The notes beneath the pieces were generated by a model, which saw only the letters and a program-made list of their open reading frames with translations, made no database searches and was not told where the DNA came from. DNA of 64,000 bases, taken from the NCBI GenBank assembly GCA_024743055.1, contig JANSXH010000003.1, positions 228,384 to 292,383 on the forward strand, written 5' to 3'. Each line of letters begins with the position of its first letter. The first letter of the stretch is position 1. This stretch comes from Pseudomonadota bacterium (lineage in GTDB: Bacteria > Pseudomonadota > Alphaproteobacteria > Sneathiellales > Sneathiellaceae). The position numbers and the translations under genes were made by a program. This document shows, piece by piece, positions 33,064 through 42,993 of the stretch.

Positions 33064-35652
33064 ATGGCAAAACGGTTGCGATCCCCCATAAGTCGCTTGA
33101 CGCAGGCCATGATTGTCCTTGGTATCTCCGCCGTGCTCGTTACCGCCTTGTTGAATGTACGGGACCAGCCCATTCTTGAAGCTGTAGAAGGTAAATTGCT
33201 GGATATCCGCTTTCTCCTACGGGGCCCCCTGACGGCAGACAAGGACATTCAGCTTGTTCTAATGGATGCAAACAGAGATGAAGGCGCGGCATCGAGTGAG
33301 TTTCAAAGGGAACTGATCGCAAGGGCAATTGATAAACTAACCCTTGATGGCGCCAATCTGGTTGCTCTGGGTCCAAGCTTGATTCCCTATCTTGAAGCGC
33401 GAACGAATGCGGATGCTGTCACCCTGGCTTTAACAGCAGCTCCAAAACCTGCAGTGGGCTATATCTTTTCTAAAAAGGATACGGGCATAACAAGCTGGCC
33501 GCGTCTAAGCATTCCTGATGCCGTCAGTGAATCCGTGTTTCGGGACTATCGTTTTACGGATAGCGCCCCCGCCAGCCCCTTTATTCAACCCACGGAAATT
33601 GAAACACCTGCGCCGGAAATTCTGGCTGCGGCCGCGCCTGGCCATGTTGTCGCCTGGACAAAAGAACTGCAATCCAGGCATTATTCCTATCCAGTCATGA
33701 GTTATGACAGTCAGTATTTTCCCTCTCTTGCCCTCCAAATTGCCCGTCTATCCCAGGGGATGGAGCTGGCGGAAGTTTCCGTGATTTTCGGACAGGGTCT
33801 CGGCTTTGGCAGTTTCTACGTCCCGACAGACAAGGGAATGCGGCTTGCTGTCAATTATCGGGGCCCGGCCGGTAGTTTTGGCTCCCATTCCCTGCAAGAT
33901 GTTGCAAGCGGTAAATTTGATGCAGGTATTTTTGAAGGCAAGACGGTTATTTTAGGAGCTCAGGCAAACAGCAATGACTTCGTTGTGCCTTATGGCGGGA
34001 CCATGTCCGATGCTGAGTTTTTGGCGACAGTGACCAGCAATTATTTGCTCAATGATCCGCTCGATCGATCCCAAAAGGTCATCATTCTCGACATCATTAT
34101 GATTTCACTCGTAGGCATATTTCTGGGTCTGCTCGCAACCTTGCGAAATGGCGGGGTGGTCTTTGTTATGGCAACTCTTGCCGGTGCACTGATCTGCTTT
34201 GTTAATCTAAAGGCCTTTACGCTTATCAATCTCTGGCTCAATCTAACCTTTCCTCTCACGGCACTTGTTCTCTGCACTGGATATCTCGTCTATGCCAAAA
34301 CAGCGTCCAATCGACGCGAGAAATTGTTGGTGGAAGCTGAGCGCAGTGATTCCTCAAAATACGCAACCCCCTGGATTGCAGAGCGGGTTGCAAAAGCCCG
34401 CCTTCTGGAAGAACAGGAACAGGTAAAACAAACAGAAGAACTTAAGGAAACACTAGAGGCGGAAACTTTGTTAGCTATTGACGAAGATCTACCTACAACC
34501 CCTTCGCAAGAGGAGTTCGCCTCTGAAGAGGCGTGGATAGCAGAAGAAGAACCGATTTCCTTCGGTCAGGAAAATGACAAAGAGCAAATCTTCGAAGAAC
34601 AAGTGGATATAGATCCCATTGATAAAGAGCTCGCATTGTCAGAGGAGGTCGGCGAGGCACCGGTAACGATTGTTGAAATAGAGACCGAACCTGAAGAAAA
34701 TCTCACTGAAGTTAAAACAGATGATCCGGAGCAGCCCGAAGAAATCGAGCTTTCTGTTATTGAACCTGAACCAGTTCAAGAACCAGCTGCCGTTGAAGAG
34801 CAGCCTCTTGAAGCTGAAAACGTTATTCGGTTCAAACCGGAAGGCCCGATAAAAGAGAGCAGGCTGACGTTAGAGAATTCTGAAATGGAATCGGATCCAG
34901 AGTTTGAACGAGAGGTGCCTTTGGAGTGGCCTGTGGGCAAAAAGCCGGAGGCTGATCAACATGTACCAACACAAGAGGAGCTTGAGGCCGCATTGCAGGG
35001 ACCTGTTTCCCCTCTCGGCGTTGAGGAGAAAAAAGAGCAGGAGGTTGTAGCAGGAACGTTTCAAGTCGCGGTTTTTTATCTGGATATGAGCGGCTTCTAT
35101 TCCGTCAGCAAGACTATGGGACCAGCAAAAACTGCACAGTTTTTGCATAGTGTTCAAGGGTTAATTGACCGAGAGGTGTCTCAAAATCACGGCTTTCAGG
35201 AACCCTATTCGAGCAACGGCCTGATGGCGGTTTTCGGGCTTCCTGACAAAAGCCCCGATGATGCGTTTAATGCTCTGAATAGTGCCAGAAACATAGCGAA
35301 AGGCCTTGCCACTTTGATCAAGCGAGAAACTCTTCCAAACAACCATATTCCTGAATTTTGCCTTTGTTTGCATTCAGGCCCAGTTTCTATTTCTTCAGAT
35401 ATCGACGATGAAGAGGAGCCCAGACTCGAAATCAATGGTGATACTGTCTATGTGGCTAGCCAGCTGGAAAATCTGGTTTTAGATAAAAAGGCCAATATTG
35501 TTGCCTCCTCTCAGATCATGGAAAAGATAGCAGCAGATTCTACTACCGATTTCCTTACCAAAGGGTTTGAGGAAACATCACTTGAAGGAGAAGAGGGTTC
35601 AGATCAGGCCGTCAGACTTTGGACCTGGAATGCTGCTGCGTCAGGCGCTTAA
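33064..35652 (+). CDS. CHASE2-domain membrane protein with degenerate class III adenylate/guanylate cyclase domain
   Basis: 862 residues. One N-terminal transmembrane helix (about 13-31), an extracytoplasmic CHASE2 sensor (about 35-335), three transmembrane helices (about 339-360, 363-382, 387-413), a very acidic Glu-rich linker (about 420-650), and a cyclase-like domain (about 660-850). In the catalytic domain the first metal Asp is kept (D674, YLDMSGF). The second is Asn718 (SSNGLMAVFG), and the transition-state Asn and Arg positions of the GDxVNxAxR motif are Tyr796 and Gln800. Activity as a cyclase is therefore doubtful; a signalling pseudoenzyme or binding domain is more likely. Encoded alone. 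Confidence 0.85.
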   Translation: MAKRLRSPISRLTQAMIVLGISAVLVTALLNVRDQPILEAVEGKLLDIRFLLRGPLTADKDIQLVLMDANRDEGAASSEFQRELIARAIDKLTLDGANLVALGPSLIPYLEARTNADAVTLALTAAPKPAVGYIFSKKDTGITSWPRLSIPDAVSESVFRDYRFTDSAPASPFIQPTEIETPAPEILAAAAPGHVVAWTKELQSRHYSYPVMSYDSQYFPSLALQIARLSQGMELAEVSVIFGQGLGFGSFYVPTDKGMRLAVNYRGPAGSFGSHSLQDVASGKFDAGIFEGKTVILGAQANSNDFVVPYGGTMSDAEFLATVTSNYLLNDPLDRSQKVIILDIIMISLVGIFLGLLATLRNGGVVFVMATLAGALICFVNLKAFTLINLWLNLTFPLTALVLCTGYLVYAKTASNRREKLLVEAERSDSSKYATPWIAERVAKARLLEEQEQVKQTEELKETLEAETLLAIDEDLPTTPSQEEFASEEAWIAEEEPISFGQENDKEQIFEEQVDIDPIDKELALSEEVGEAPVTIVEIETEPEENLTEVKTDDPEQPEEIELSVIEPEPVQEPAAVEEQPLEAENVIRFKPEGPIKESRLTLENSEMESDPEFEREVPLEWPVGKKPEADQHVPTQEELEAALQGPVSPLGVEEKKEQEVVAGTFQVAVFYLDMSGFYSVSKTMGPAKTAQFLHSVQGLIDREVSQNHGFQEPYSSNGLMAVFGLPDKSPDDAFNALNSARNIAKGLATLIKRETLPNNHIPEFCLCLHSGPVSISSDIDDEEEPRLEINGDTVYVASQLENLVLDKKANIVASSQIMEKIAADSTTDFLTKGFEETSLEGEEGSDQAVRLWTWNAAASGA

Positions 35653-35684
35653 CGCTCTCTTTTTTCATCATTTTTCATGTTTGG

Positions 35685-37073
35685 TTAAAGTGGTACGAAC
35701 CGGCGAAGTTTACCGGTTTCTTTATGGCGCGTTACCGCGTCAACAAACTCGAGAGTAATCTCGGGTTCCTGCATTCCCTGCTCTTTAAGCGCAGCTACCA
35801 GATCTGAGGTCAGAAGGGCTTCATCGATATCGCCCGCCCTGACGATGGATATCTTTGCCCCTTTTTCCGTCTGCCAAACCTGGTATTCCTCTATGTTTGG
35901 ATGCTGCCCCAGAGGAGTTCGGAACACGAGCGGATGGACTTTTGCATCGCCTGCATATTTAAAGGCATCATCGGCACGCCCTCTGACTTCTTTAATCAGA
36001 GGATAAACGGCCCCGCAGTTACAAGGCTTAGAGTCCGGGATTGCAATGTCAGAGATCTCATAGCGGATCATTGGTAGGCTGGTTCCAAACAGAGAGGTGG
36101 CCAGAATCTTATCAATTTTGTCGGGATCGTCAGTTGCTTTGTTCTCGGCATCAACAAATTCGCAAATGATCATATCTTCATTGAGATGCATTCCTTCATG
36201 GGCATCGCATTCGACGGCGATATGCCCGACTTCCACACATCCCCACATGTTATTGATTTTGAGGTTCCAAGCCTTCTTTGCGGCAATCCGGGTTTCCTCC
36301 AATAAGGGTTCTGAGTTTGTGGAGACACGAGTAGGAGAAATTCTAAGATTTCCCGCGACTGCCTCGGCGGCGAGTTCCTGAATAGCTGAGGAAAAACCGT
36401 TAATGTGGGTTGGTTGTGCGGTGTTCAGCTGCTCCACCAACTCCTTCATAGGAGTTGCCGCCGGGAACCAATCCACCTTTGCTTCGGTATCCGGCGTCAC
36501 TGAGAACAGAAAAGGACTGCCATGCACAGTTTCTCCGGCTTCGACAACGGCCAGTAATCGTTTGCCAGTTAACTTTTCAGGAGGCTCATCTCGCATCTGA
36601 TAGCGAAATGACGCACAGGCAATCTCGACGAATTCTTCCCAACCCCAAACAAAAACACCCCTCGACCCGGTTGAGCCGCCAGTCGCGAAAATCTCATAGT
36701 CATCAAGATAGTAATAAGGTGCGTCCGGGTCACGGAGCTTGCGGGTAATATGATCATTTGCCCCTGCAAGAGTCAGGCGCTTGTCGGTAACGATGTCGTC
36801 CCAATTGGACATAACATCACTTTTAGTCATCGTGGGAAGTGTAGTCAGATCAGCTTCAGTCATATTTGCAATATCTACATGTTGAAGCCGTTTGCGATGC
36901 CAGTCTGAATTCTCCAACGCAAAACTCAAAGTGTTGCGCAGACCCGTTTTGCGCGCAGATGCAAGTTCTTCTTTTGACCAATTCAGTCGCTTCAGGTGAT
37001 CAGGTAGGCGCTTTGCAATGGCGTCGAGATGTCGTTGCCGTTTTTCGCCATCTAAGTGGAATCGATGTGTCAT
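35685..37073 (-). CDS. PaaK-like AMP-forming CoA ligase
   Basis: 462 residues from ATG 37073 (GGGGAA upstream). The phenylacetate-CoA ligase branch is shown by the nucleotide loop FATGGSTGSRGVF (about 125-137), the NNMWGCVEVGHIA element in place of YGxTE, a SLFGTSLPMIRYEISDIA segment ending in the conserved RY-x-x-[TS]-D-x-type Asp, and four metal-like residues in PCNCGAVYP. The enzyme should adenylate an aryl or aliphatic acid and form a thioester. It is the last gene of the homogentisate operon, which suggests an aromatic acid feeding that pathway or a side branch. Exact substrate unknown. Confidence 0.85.
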   Translation of the reverse strand: MTHRFHLDGEKRQRHLDAIAKRLPDHLKRLNWSKEELASARKTGLRNTLSFALENSDWHRKRLQHVDIANMTEADLTTLPTMTKSDVMSNWDDIVTDKRLTLAGANDHITRKLRDPDAPYYYLDDYEIFATGGSTGSRGVFVWGWEEFVEIACASFRYQMRDEPPEKLTGKRLLAVVEAGETVHGSPFLFSVTPDTEAKVDWFPAATPMKELVEQLNTAQPTHINGFSSAIQELAAEAVAGNLRISPTRVSTNSEPLLEETRIAAKKAWNLKINNMWGCVEVGHIAVECDAHEGMHLNEDMIICEFVDAENKATDDPDKIDKILATSLFGTSLPMIRYEISDIAIPDSKPCNCGAVYPLIKEVRGRADDAFKYAGDAKVHPLVFRTPLGQHPNIEEYQVWQTEKGAKISIVRAGDIDEALLTSDLVAALKEQGMQEPEITLEFVDAVTRHKETGKLRRFVPL

Positions 37074-37154
37074 TCTGAATTCCCCGCCATAAAGTACACT
37101 TGCACTCAGGCTATCCATATCTGGTAAGGGGTCAACCTTTTCGGGTTGCTTTCT

Positions 37155-37802
37155 TCAGGCAGTCGCCGCCTGCACCGTCTCAGGATATGCTTTCTGAAAA
37201 GCCTCTATCTCGGCACAGCGCTCGCCAATAGCTGTAATGCGCGAAAGATGAGAGAAATCCGCTCCCCATCGGTTAGCATTGTAGAGTTGTGGCATTAGGC
37301 ATATGTCGGCAAGGGTTGGCCAATTACCATAGCAAAAATCTCCGTCCCCCGCCTTCTGAATAAGAATTTCAAGAGCTGTGAGCCCCTTGATAATGAAATG
37401 CTGCATCCAGGCTACCCGATCCTGATCTCCACCGTCCATCAGATCGATCACCTTGGCGACAACATTCAAGTTACATATCGGATGAATATCCATGGAAATA
37501 AGATGCGCCATTGCCCGAACTTTCTGACGGGCGAGGGCTGATCCGGGGAGCACTGGAATATCAGAGCGGGTTTCGTCCAGATACTCAATGATAGACAAGG
37601 ACTGGGTCATCGTCTCTCCGTCCAGAACCAGTGCCGGTACATAGCCTTGCGGATTACGTTCCAGATGCTCAGTCGTCTGATGCTCATTTGACTGAAGATT
37701 TATGGGAATGGCAGCATAGGGGATATTTTTCAAGTTGAGGGCGATACGAATGCGATAGCTGGCGGAGGAGCGCCAATAGTCATAAAGAACGATGTTATCC
37801 AT
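37155..37802 (-). CDS. maiA: Maleylacetoacetate isomerase
   Basis: 215 residues, a zeta-class GST. The diagnostic opening DYWRSSASYRIRIALNL (about 8-24) holds the SSxSxR catalytic serines and arginine; QGYVPALVLDG and the QSLSIIEYLDE glutathione site follow. It isomerises maleylacetoacetate to fumarylacetoacetate in the homogentisate pathway, and the hydrolase for that product is encoded in the same operon. The sequence runs with the operon; start ATG 37802 is 16 bases after the DUF2783 stop. Confidence 0.93.
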   Translation of the reverse strand: MDNIVLYDYWRSSASYRIRIALNLKNIPYAAIPINLQSNEHQTTEHLERNPQGYVPALVLDGETMTQSLSIIEYLDETRSDIPVLPGSALARQKVRAMAHLISMDIHPICNLNVVAKVIDLMDGGDQDRVAWMQHFIIKGLTALEILIQKAGDGDFCYGNWPTLADICLMPQLYNANRWGADFSHLSRITAIGERCAEIEAFQKAYPETVQAATA

Positions 37803-37818
37803 AGCGCGTCTTTCTGTC

Positions 37819-38016
37819 TTATTTATCCGTAGCGGTACGAAGGGCTGCCGCCAGAACCTCAATATCCCCGATTTCGTTGGCCAAGATTAGCACAAGCCGG
37901 GCGTTTAAGGCTACGGACTCGTCATATTCCAGACCTTCATGGGCGGTGATAAGCAATTCGTAGAAGTCATCGCCTTTATCCTTAAGCTTATCCTCACCGG
38001 TCAGTTTTTCAGTCAT
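37819..38016 (-). CDS. DUF2783 small protein
   Basis: 65 residues, acidic, predicted helical (DDFYELLITAHEGL, then LNARLVLILANEIGD). It matches DUF2783, a small alpha- and betaproteobacterial family found beside FAD-dependent aromatic hydroxylases; no biochemical role is settled. Its ATG overlaps the stop of the preceding hydroxylase gene (ATGA), so translation is coupled, which fits an accessory subunit of that enzyme (inference). Confidence 0.85.
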   Translation of the reverse strand: MTEKLTGEDKLKDKGDDFYELLITAHEGLEYDESVALNARLVLILANEIGDIEVLAAALRTATDK

Positions 38017-39653
38017 TCAGCTGCCTCCATCATTGACCCAGCGTTTGCCCGGCGAAGGGCGGTAGGCAAGCACTCTACCTCCGACAGGTCGAAACAGGCA
38101 GCGATGTGTTGATCAGGACGAACCAAATAGATTTTGTTTTCTCCAAACTCAGCAATAATGGTACCAGTCACATCGACCAACTCGTCTGTTTCGTCCGTTT
38201 CCGACGCGCTGACATGAAGTTTTTTGAGGCCCTCAGGATCGTATTCTTTTGCCGCCTCCCCAGTCGTCAGTAGGATAAATTCTCCGCCGAGATGATTAAG
38301 CAGCCAACCCCTCTTGCCATTTTGTGTTACGGCAGCATCCGGACAGACAGTTCCTGGAGGAATGCTTGTGGGAGAAGTAGCAGGCGTCTGTAAAGCCATA
38401 TCGGCCAGCGAACAAGGAGCTGAAAGCCGTCCGGAGTTGACCAGCTTGCGGGCAAAAGGAAGATGTTCAGCCATATTCAGGACTTCCTGGCGAAAGATCG
38501 CCTCCATCTTCGATTTCGGCGTCATGAAGTTGGTTGCCCGAGATGAATGAAGGATATTTTCAGCAGATCCATGGCTGCGTTCTTCGTGATAACTTTCCAG
38601 TAATGCAGGCTCTGCGGCTCCTTTCAATACTGCGGCGAGCTTCCATCCCAGATTATCGACATCCTGAATGCCACCATTACCGCCCCGCGCGCCGAAGGGT
38701 GAGACCACATGTGCGCTGTCGCCAACGAAAATGATCCGGTCATGAATAAACCTGTCCAGCTTGGCACAGGTAAAGCTGTAGACGCTTACCCAATCGAGAT
38801 CGAATTTCCTGTCGCCGACCACCTGTTTGATGCGGCGGATAACATTTTCAGGCTTCGCCTCTTCTTCCGGATATGCTTCCGGTCCGAGCTGTAGATCGAT
38901 GCGATAAATATTGTCCGGTTGCTTATGGAGCAGGGCCGACTGGCCATTGTGAAAGGGAGGCTCAAACCAGAACCATCTTTCATGAGTTTCATCATCAGGA
39001 AAGGGAGACTGTTCCATCTCCACATCTGCAATCAGAAATCTCTCTTCAAATGTATGACCCTTGAAGGGAAGTCCTAACCGCTCTCGCACTGACGATTTTG
39101 CCCCGTCGCAGGCAACGACATATTCAGCGTCGAGTGTGTAATTGCCTTCAGGTGTAGAGACCGAGACAGTGACTTTCTCATCCTCCAGCTCTTCGTCCGT
39201 TACCTTGCTGAGCCAGCGCAAATCAATGAGATCCGGGAAGTCCTGGGTGCGTTCTACCAGATATTGTTCCACGTAATATTGCTGTAAGTTTATGAAAGCC
39301 GGCATCTTGTGATTATCGTCGGGTAGAAGATCGAAATTGTAGACTTCCTCTTCTCCATGAAACAGGCGTCCCACTTTCCATGTCACCCCTTTTTCCAACA
39401 TGCGGTCGGCGACCCCGAGCCTGTCAAAAATCTCCAATGTTCGTTTGGCCCAGCAGATGGCGCGGGACCCGACAGAGACGACGTTGTTGTCGTCCAAGAC
39501 TACACTTCTGATGCCATGGAGGGCAAGGTCAATGGCCATGGAGAGGCCGATAGGTCCCGCACCTACAATGGCCACCGGATAGAGCTGCTGGCTTTTTCCA
39601 TCTAGCTCAAGAGGCCGCTTAAAGGGATAGGGGATGTTTTCATAATGTGGCAT
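38013..39653 (-). CDS. FAD-dependent aromatic hydroxylase (MhpA/PHBH group)
   Basis: 546 residues. Group A flavoprotein monooxygenase motifs are present: GAGPIG (residues 31-36), a central DG motif (ACDGAKSSVRERLGL) and the second FAD motif GDSAHVVSPFGARGGNGGIQD around residue 300. A C-terminal thioredoxin-like extension (about 430-546) is typical of MhpA-type enzymes. It should hydroxylate a phenolic ring with NAD(P)H and O2. Start ATG 39653 lies 4 bases past the previous stop with AAGGA; a longer frame opens at 39824. In this operon it may convert a hydroxyphenyl compound to homogentisate, or act on a related phenol; that link is inferred. Confidence 0.88.
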   Translation of the reverse strand: MPHYENIPYPFKRPLELDGKSQQLYPVAIVGAGPIGLSMAIDLALHGIRSVVLDDNNVVSVGSRAICWAKRTLEIFDRLGVADRMLEKGVTWKVGRLFHGEEEVYNFDLLPDDNHKMPAFINLQQYYVEQYLVERTQDFPDLIDLRWLSKVTDEELEDEKVTVSVSTPEGNYTLDAEYVVACDGAKSSVRERLGLPFKGHTFEERFLIADVEMEQSPFPDDETHERWFWFEPPFHNGQSALLHKQPDNIYRIDLQLGPEAYPEEEAKPENVIRRIKQVVGDRKFDLDWVSVYSFTCAKLDRFIHDRIIFVGDSAHVVSPFGARGGNGGIQDVDNLGWKLAAVLKGAAEPALLESYHEERSHGSAENILHSSRATNFMTPKSKMEAIFRQEVLNMAEHLPFARKLVNSGRLSAPCSLADMALQTPATSPTSIPPGTVCPDAAVTQNGKRGWLLNHLGGEFILLTTGEAAKEYDPEGLKKLHVSASETDETDELVDVTGTIIAEFGENKIYLVRPDQHIAACFDLSEVECLPTALRRANAGSMMEAAE

Positions 39654-39657
39654 CGGA

Positions 39658-40608
39658 TTATCCTTGCAACGCTGCCCACATTTCCTTATCGCGTTCCGCT
39701 GTCCAGATGCGGGGCGTATCAATTCCCTGAGCCTCGTCATAGGCACGGGCGACATTGAAAGGCAGGCAATGCTCATAGATGGCATAGTCGGCAAATTTCG
39801 GATCACACTCTGCCCGAACCGCATCCCAGGCTTCTTTTAAAGTACCACCGCGTGCCGCGACGGCAGCAGCTGGCCGGTAGGTGCTTTCCACGAAGTCGCG
39901 GGTGTTGGTGAGAGCGGCAGTTACCAGCTCCTCTCCAACCAGGGCGTCGCCCCGGCCAGGAACAATGGCGTTGGGCTTGAAGGCGGCAATAGCGTCGAGT
40001 GTTTTGCCCCAATCGTTGAAATGGCCGTCACCGCAATAGCAGGCGGAGTGATACTCAACTACGTCGCCGCTGAAGATAACGCCCTCATCCGGCACATATG
40101 TGACGACATCGCCGGCAGTGTGCGCCCGGCCAAGATGCATCAGATCAACCCGGCGGGACCCGAGATAGACGGTCATCCGATCAGAGAATGTTTGGGTCGG
40201 CCAGGTCAATCCTGGAATCTCTTCGTGGGCTTCAAACAGGCGCGGAAAGCGCTCAAACTCGCTATCCCAGTCTTCCTGACCTCGTTCAGCGACCATGGCC
40301 CGGCATTTGTCTGAGGCGATAACCTGCTCGGCCTGATAGGCTGAGGCGCCAAGGACGCGCACTGCATGATAATGGGAGAGGACAACGAACTTGATGGGCT
40401 TGTCGGTGACCGTGCGAATTTTCTCGATCACCATATTGGCCATACGTGGCGTGGCCTGGGTATCAATCACCATAACGCTGTCGTCGCCAATAATGACGCC
40501 AGTATTGGGATCTCCCTCGGCGGTAAAGGCCCAAAGATCTCTCCCGATTTCCGTAAAGGAAATGGTTTTTTCTTCCATGTCACCCTGAGAGGCAAATGCT
40601 TTGCTCAT
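39658..40608 (-). CDS. Metallo-beta-lactamase-fold hydrolase with altered metal motif
   Basis: 316 residues with the MBL layout: VMVIDTQATPRMA, then LSHYHAVRVLGA, HLGRAHTAGDVVTYVPD, IFSGDVVEYH, and a late C-terminal region. The first motif should read HxHxDH but is HYHAVR, so the Asp and third His of the usual zinc site are lost while later His and Asp ligands (GRAHTAGD, FSGD) remain. It may bind a single metal or use another chemistry. Encoded between fumarylacetoacetate hydrolase and the FAD hydroxylase; a thioester or lactone hydrolase serving the pathway is one idea. ATG 40608 follows AAGGAA. Confidence 0.83.
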   Translation of the reverse strand: MSKAFASQGDMEEKTISFTEIGRDLWAFTAEGDPNTGVIIGDDSVMVIDTQATPRMANMVIEKIRTVTDKPIKFVVLSHYHAVRVLGASAYQAEQVIASDKCRAMVAERGQEDWDSEFERFPRLFEAHEEIPGLTWPTQTFSDRMTVYLGSRRVDLMHLGRAHTAGDVVTYVPDEGVIFSGDVVEYHSACYCGDGHFNDWGKTLDAIAAFKPNAIVPGRGDALVGEELVTAALTNTRDFVESTYRPAAAVAARGGTLKEAWDAVRAECDPKFADYAIYEHCLPFNVARAYDEAQGIDTPRIWTAERDKEMWAALQG

Positions 40609-40627
40609 GTTTTTTCCTTGATATTGT

Positions 40628-41650
40628 TTAATTGTTTGTTGGTTTGTATTGCGCGACGGCCTGGTCTATGGCACCAAAAATGGAGTTGCCGTCCGCATCC
40701 TTCATTTCAATGCGCACCGTATCGCCGAATTTCATAAAAGGTGTGGTAGGCTGGCCGTTATTGATGGTTTCGATCATGCGAATCTCGGCGATGCAGGCAT
40801 ATCCGGCACCGCCTTCCTCAATGGATTTCCCTGGGCCATCGTCGAGCTTGTTGGAGACGGTACCGGAGCCTATAATTGTCCCGGCCGAAAGGGGTCGTGT
40901 CTTGGCGGCATGGACAATGAGCTCTGCAAAATCGAAGGTCATGTCAATCCCGGCATTGGCTTTGCCGAAGAGCGAGTCATTGTAGGTAACCAACAGGGGC
41001 AGATGGAGCTTTGCATCCTTCCAGGCATCCCCAAGGCTATTCGGAGTCACGGCAACGGGTGAAAAAGCGCTCGACGGCTTGGCGTGAAAAAAGCCGAAGC
41101 CTTTGCCGAGCTCTGCCGGAATAAGCCCCCGCAAAGAAACATCATTGACCAGCATCACGAGCCGGATGGCCTCTTTGGCTTCCTCCAGGCCCGCGCCCAT
41201 GGACACGTCATCGACGATAACGGCGACTTCCCCTTCCATATCGATGCCGTAAGCTTCATCTGCCATCAGAATGGGATCCTTGGGCGCCAGAAAACTGTCG
41301 GAACCGCCCTGATACATCAAAGGATCTGTCCAGAAGGATGGCGGCATCTCCGCATTTCTGGCCTTTCGAACCAGCTCCACATGATTGACATAGGCGGATC
41401 CGTCAGCCCACTGGTACGCTCGCGGAAGAGGTGAGAGAGCAGCCTCCTCGTCAAATGTGTCGCCAAGGGATGGATCAGCTGTCAGTTTAGCTGAAAGTTT
41501 TTCCAACGCCGGTGCGACAACCGACCAATCATCAAGGGCAGCCTGCAGAGTTTCGGCGATTCCATCTGCCGGGGCATAGCGGGAGAGGTCATCGGAGACC
41601 ACAACCAGTTTCCCATCCCTTGAGGGGGATCTTAAACTCGCTAGTTTCAT
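40628..41650 (-). CDS. Fumarylacetoacetate hydrolase family protein (likely fumarylacetoacetase)
   Basis: 340 residues, the size of the bacterial FAH-like enzymes with an N-terminal extension before the FAH barrel. The metal-binding acids are in [12 protein letters not shown] (about 135-146), with the [24 protein letters not shown] and GSGTVSNK elements of the catalytic domain. It should split fumarylacetoacetate into fumarate and acetoacetate, the last step of homogentisate degradation. Its ATG overlaps the hmgA stop (ATGA), supporting this assignment. Confidence 0.9.
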   Translation of the reverse strand: MKLASLRSPSRDGKLVVVSDDLSRYAPADGIAETLQAALDDWSVVAPALEKLSAKLTADPSLGDTFDEEAALSPLPRAYQWADGSAYVNHVELVRKARNAEMPPSFWTDPLMYQGGSDSFLAPKDPILMADEAYGIDMEGEVAVIVDDVSMGAGLEEAKEAIRLVMLVNDVSLRGLIPAELGKGFGFFHAKPSSAFSPVAVTPNSLGDAWKDAKLHLPLLVTYNDSLFGKANAGIDMTFDFAELIVHAAKTRPLSAGTIIGSGTVSNKLDDGPGKSIEEGGAGYACIAEIRMIETINNGQPTTPFMKFGDTVRIEMKDADGNSIFGAIDQAVAQYKPTNN

Positions 41651-42957
41651 TTCTTTCCTTCCACTGTGCCGTCGAACCGTTTATCCAGGCCCTTCCAGCA
41701 ATCTATATAGTCATTTTGCAGTGTTTCCAGGTTCGCACCAAATTCCGTAACCTGTTGCGGATATCTGGTTTCGAACATGAACGCCATGGTGCCGTCCAGC
41801 TTCATGGGTTCAAGATCGCTGTTGCTCGCCTTTTCAAACCCATCAGTATCTGGACCGTGGGGCAACATCAGATTATGTAGGCTCATACCGCCGGGTACAA
41901 AGCCTTCCTCTTTGGCATCATACTGACCATAGATAAGGCCCATAAACTCGCTCATGATATTGCGATGATACCAGGGGGGTCGAAATGTGTCCTCAGCCAC
42001 CATCCAACGCGGCGGAAAAATCACGAAATCCACATTCGCCGTGCCGGGTTCTCCAAGCGGCGCCGTCAAGACGGTAAAAATAGATGGATCCGGATGATCG
42101 TATAGAACGGCTGCTACCGTGCAGAAATCCTTCAGATCATATTTGAAGGGAGCAAAGTTACCGTGCCAGGCCACAACATCGAGGGGAGAATGGCCGATAT
42201 CCGTGCTGTAAAAGTTTCCGCACCATTTGATCCAGACCCGACAATCGGTTTCTTTCTCTTCATAGGCAGCAATTGGGGTCTTGAAATCTCGAGCATTGGC
42301 GAGAGCATTGGCACCGATAGGACCTCTTTCCGGCAAGGTAAAGCGGGCGCCATAATTCTCGCAAATATACCCGCGCGCCTGTTCATTCATAGCGGCCACT
42401 TTGAACATAATGCCACGTGGCAGCAGGCATATCTCGCCAGGGTGCACTTCCAGGATACCGCATTCCGTTGCGATACGGAGGCCACCCATCTCCGGAACGA
42501 CAAGCATTTCCCCATCGGCGTTAAAGAAATAATCGTCAACCATATCTTGATTGAAGACATAGGTATGAGAAGCCATACCGGTCTGGGTCAGAACATCGCC
42601 GGCTGTCGTCATGGTCCGGATCCCCTCCAGAAAGTTCGTCTTTTCCGAGGGAAGGGGAATCGGGTCCCAGCGGAACTGACCGATCGGCTGACTGGCAGGC
42701 TCAGGACAAGGTGCCGATTTCCACAAGGGGAAACTGGCAGGTTCAAAGCGATTGGTATGGCGGACAGATGGCCGCATCCGGTACATCCATGTCCGGGAAT
42801 TTGTCGCGCGGGGAGCAGTGAAAGCAGAACCGGAAAGTTGCTCAGCATACAGACCATAGGCACACTTCTGTGGACTATTCCGGCCTACTGGTAAAGCGCC
42901 AGGGAGGGCCTCGGTTTCGAACTCATTGCCAAAGCCGGTCATATAGGAAAGAGCCAT
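41647..42957 (-). CDS. hmgA: Homogentisate 1,2-dioxygenase
   Basis: 436 residues, standard length. Family elements: [18 protein letters not shown] at the start, [17 protein letters not shown]-like and LPRGIMFKV in the cupin, and the iron-ligand region [11 protein letters not shown] ... PPRW...PPWYHRN ... [11 protein letters not shown]. It opens the homogentisate ring to maleylacetoacetate with ferrous iron. Start ATG 42957 (AAGGA upstream); a TTG three bases earlier is in frame. First gene of the catabolic operon, divergent from the MarR regulator. Confidence 0.97.
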   Translation of the reverse strand: MALSYMTGFGNEFETEALPGALPVGRNSPQKCAYGLYAEQLSGSAFTAPRATNSRTWMYRMRPSVRHTNRFEPASFPLWKSAPCPEPASQPIGQFRWDPIPLPSEKTNFLEGIRTMTTAGDVLTQTGMASHTYVFNQDMVDDYFFNADGEMLVVPEMGGLRIATECGILEVHPGEICLLPRGIMFKVAAMNEQARGYICENYGARFTLPERGPIGANALANARDFKTPIAAYEEKETDCRVWIKWCGNFYSTDIGHSPLDVVAWHGNFAPFKYDLKDFCTVAAVLYDHPDPSIFTVLTAPLGEPGTANVDFVIFPPRWMVAEDTFRPPWYHRNIMSEFMGLIYGQYDAKEEGFVPGGMSLHNLMLPHGPDTDGFEKASNSDLEPMKLDGTMAFMFETRYPQQVTEFGANLETLQNDYIDCWKGLDKRFDGTVEGKK

Positions 42958-42993
42958 CAAGACAATCCTTGTTGATATTCAGATGCAATATTA

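Noticed and set aside
35653-35684. T-rich stretch after the CHASE2 gene as a terminator
   Set aside because: Has a T-run but no stem that I can draw.
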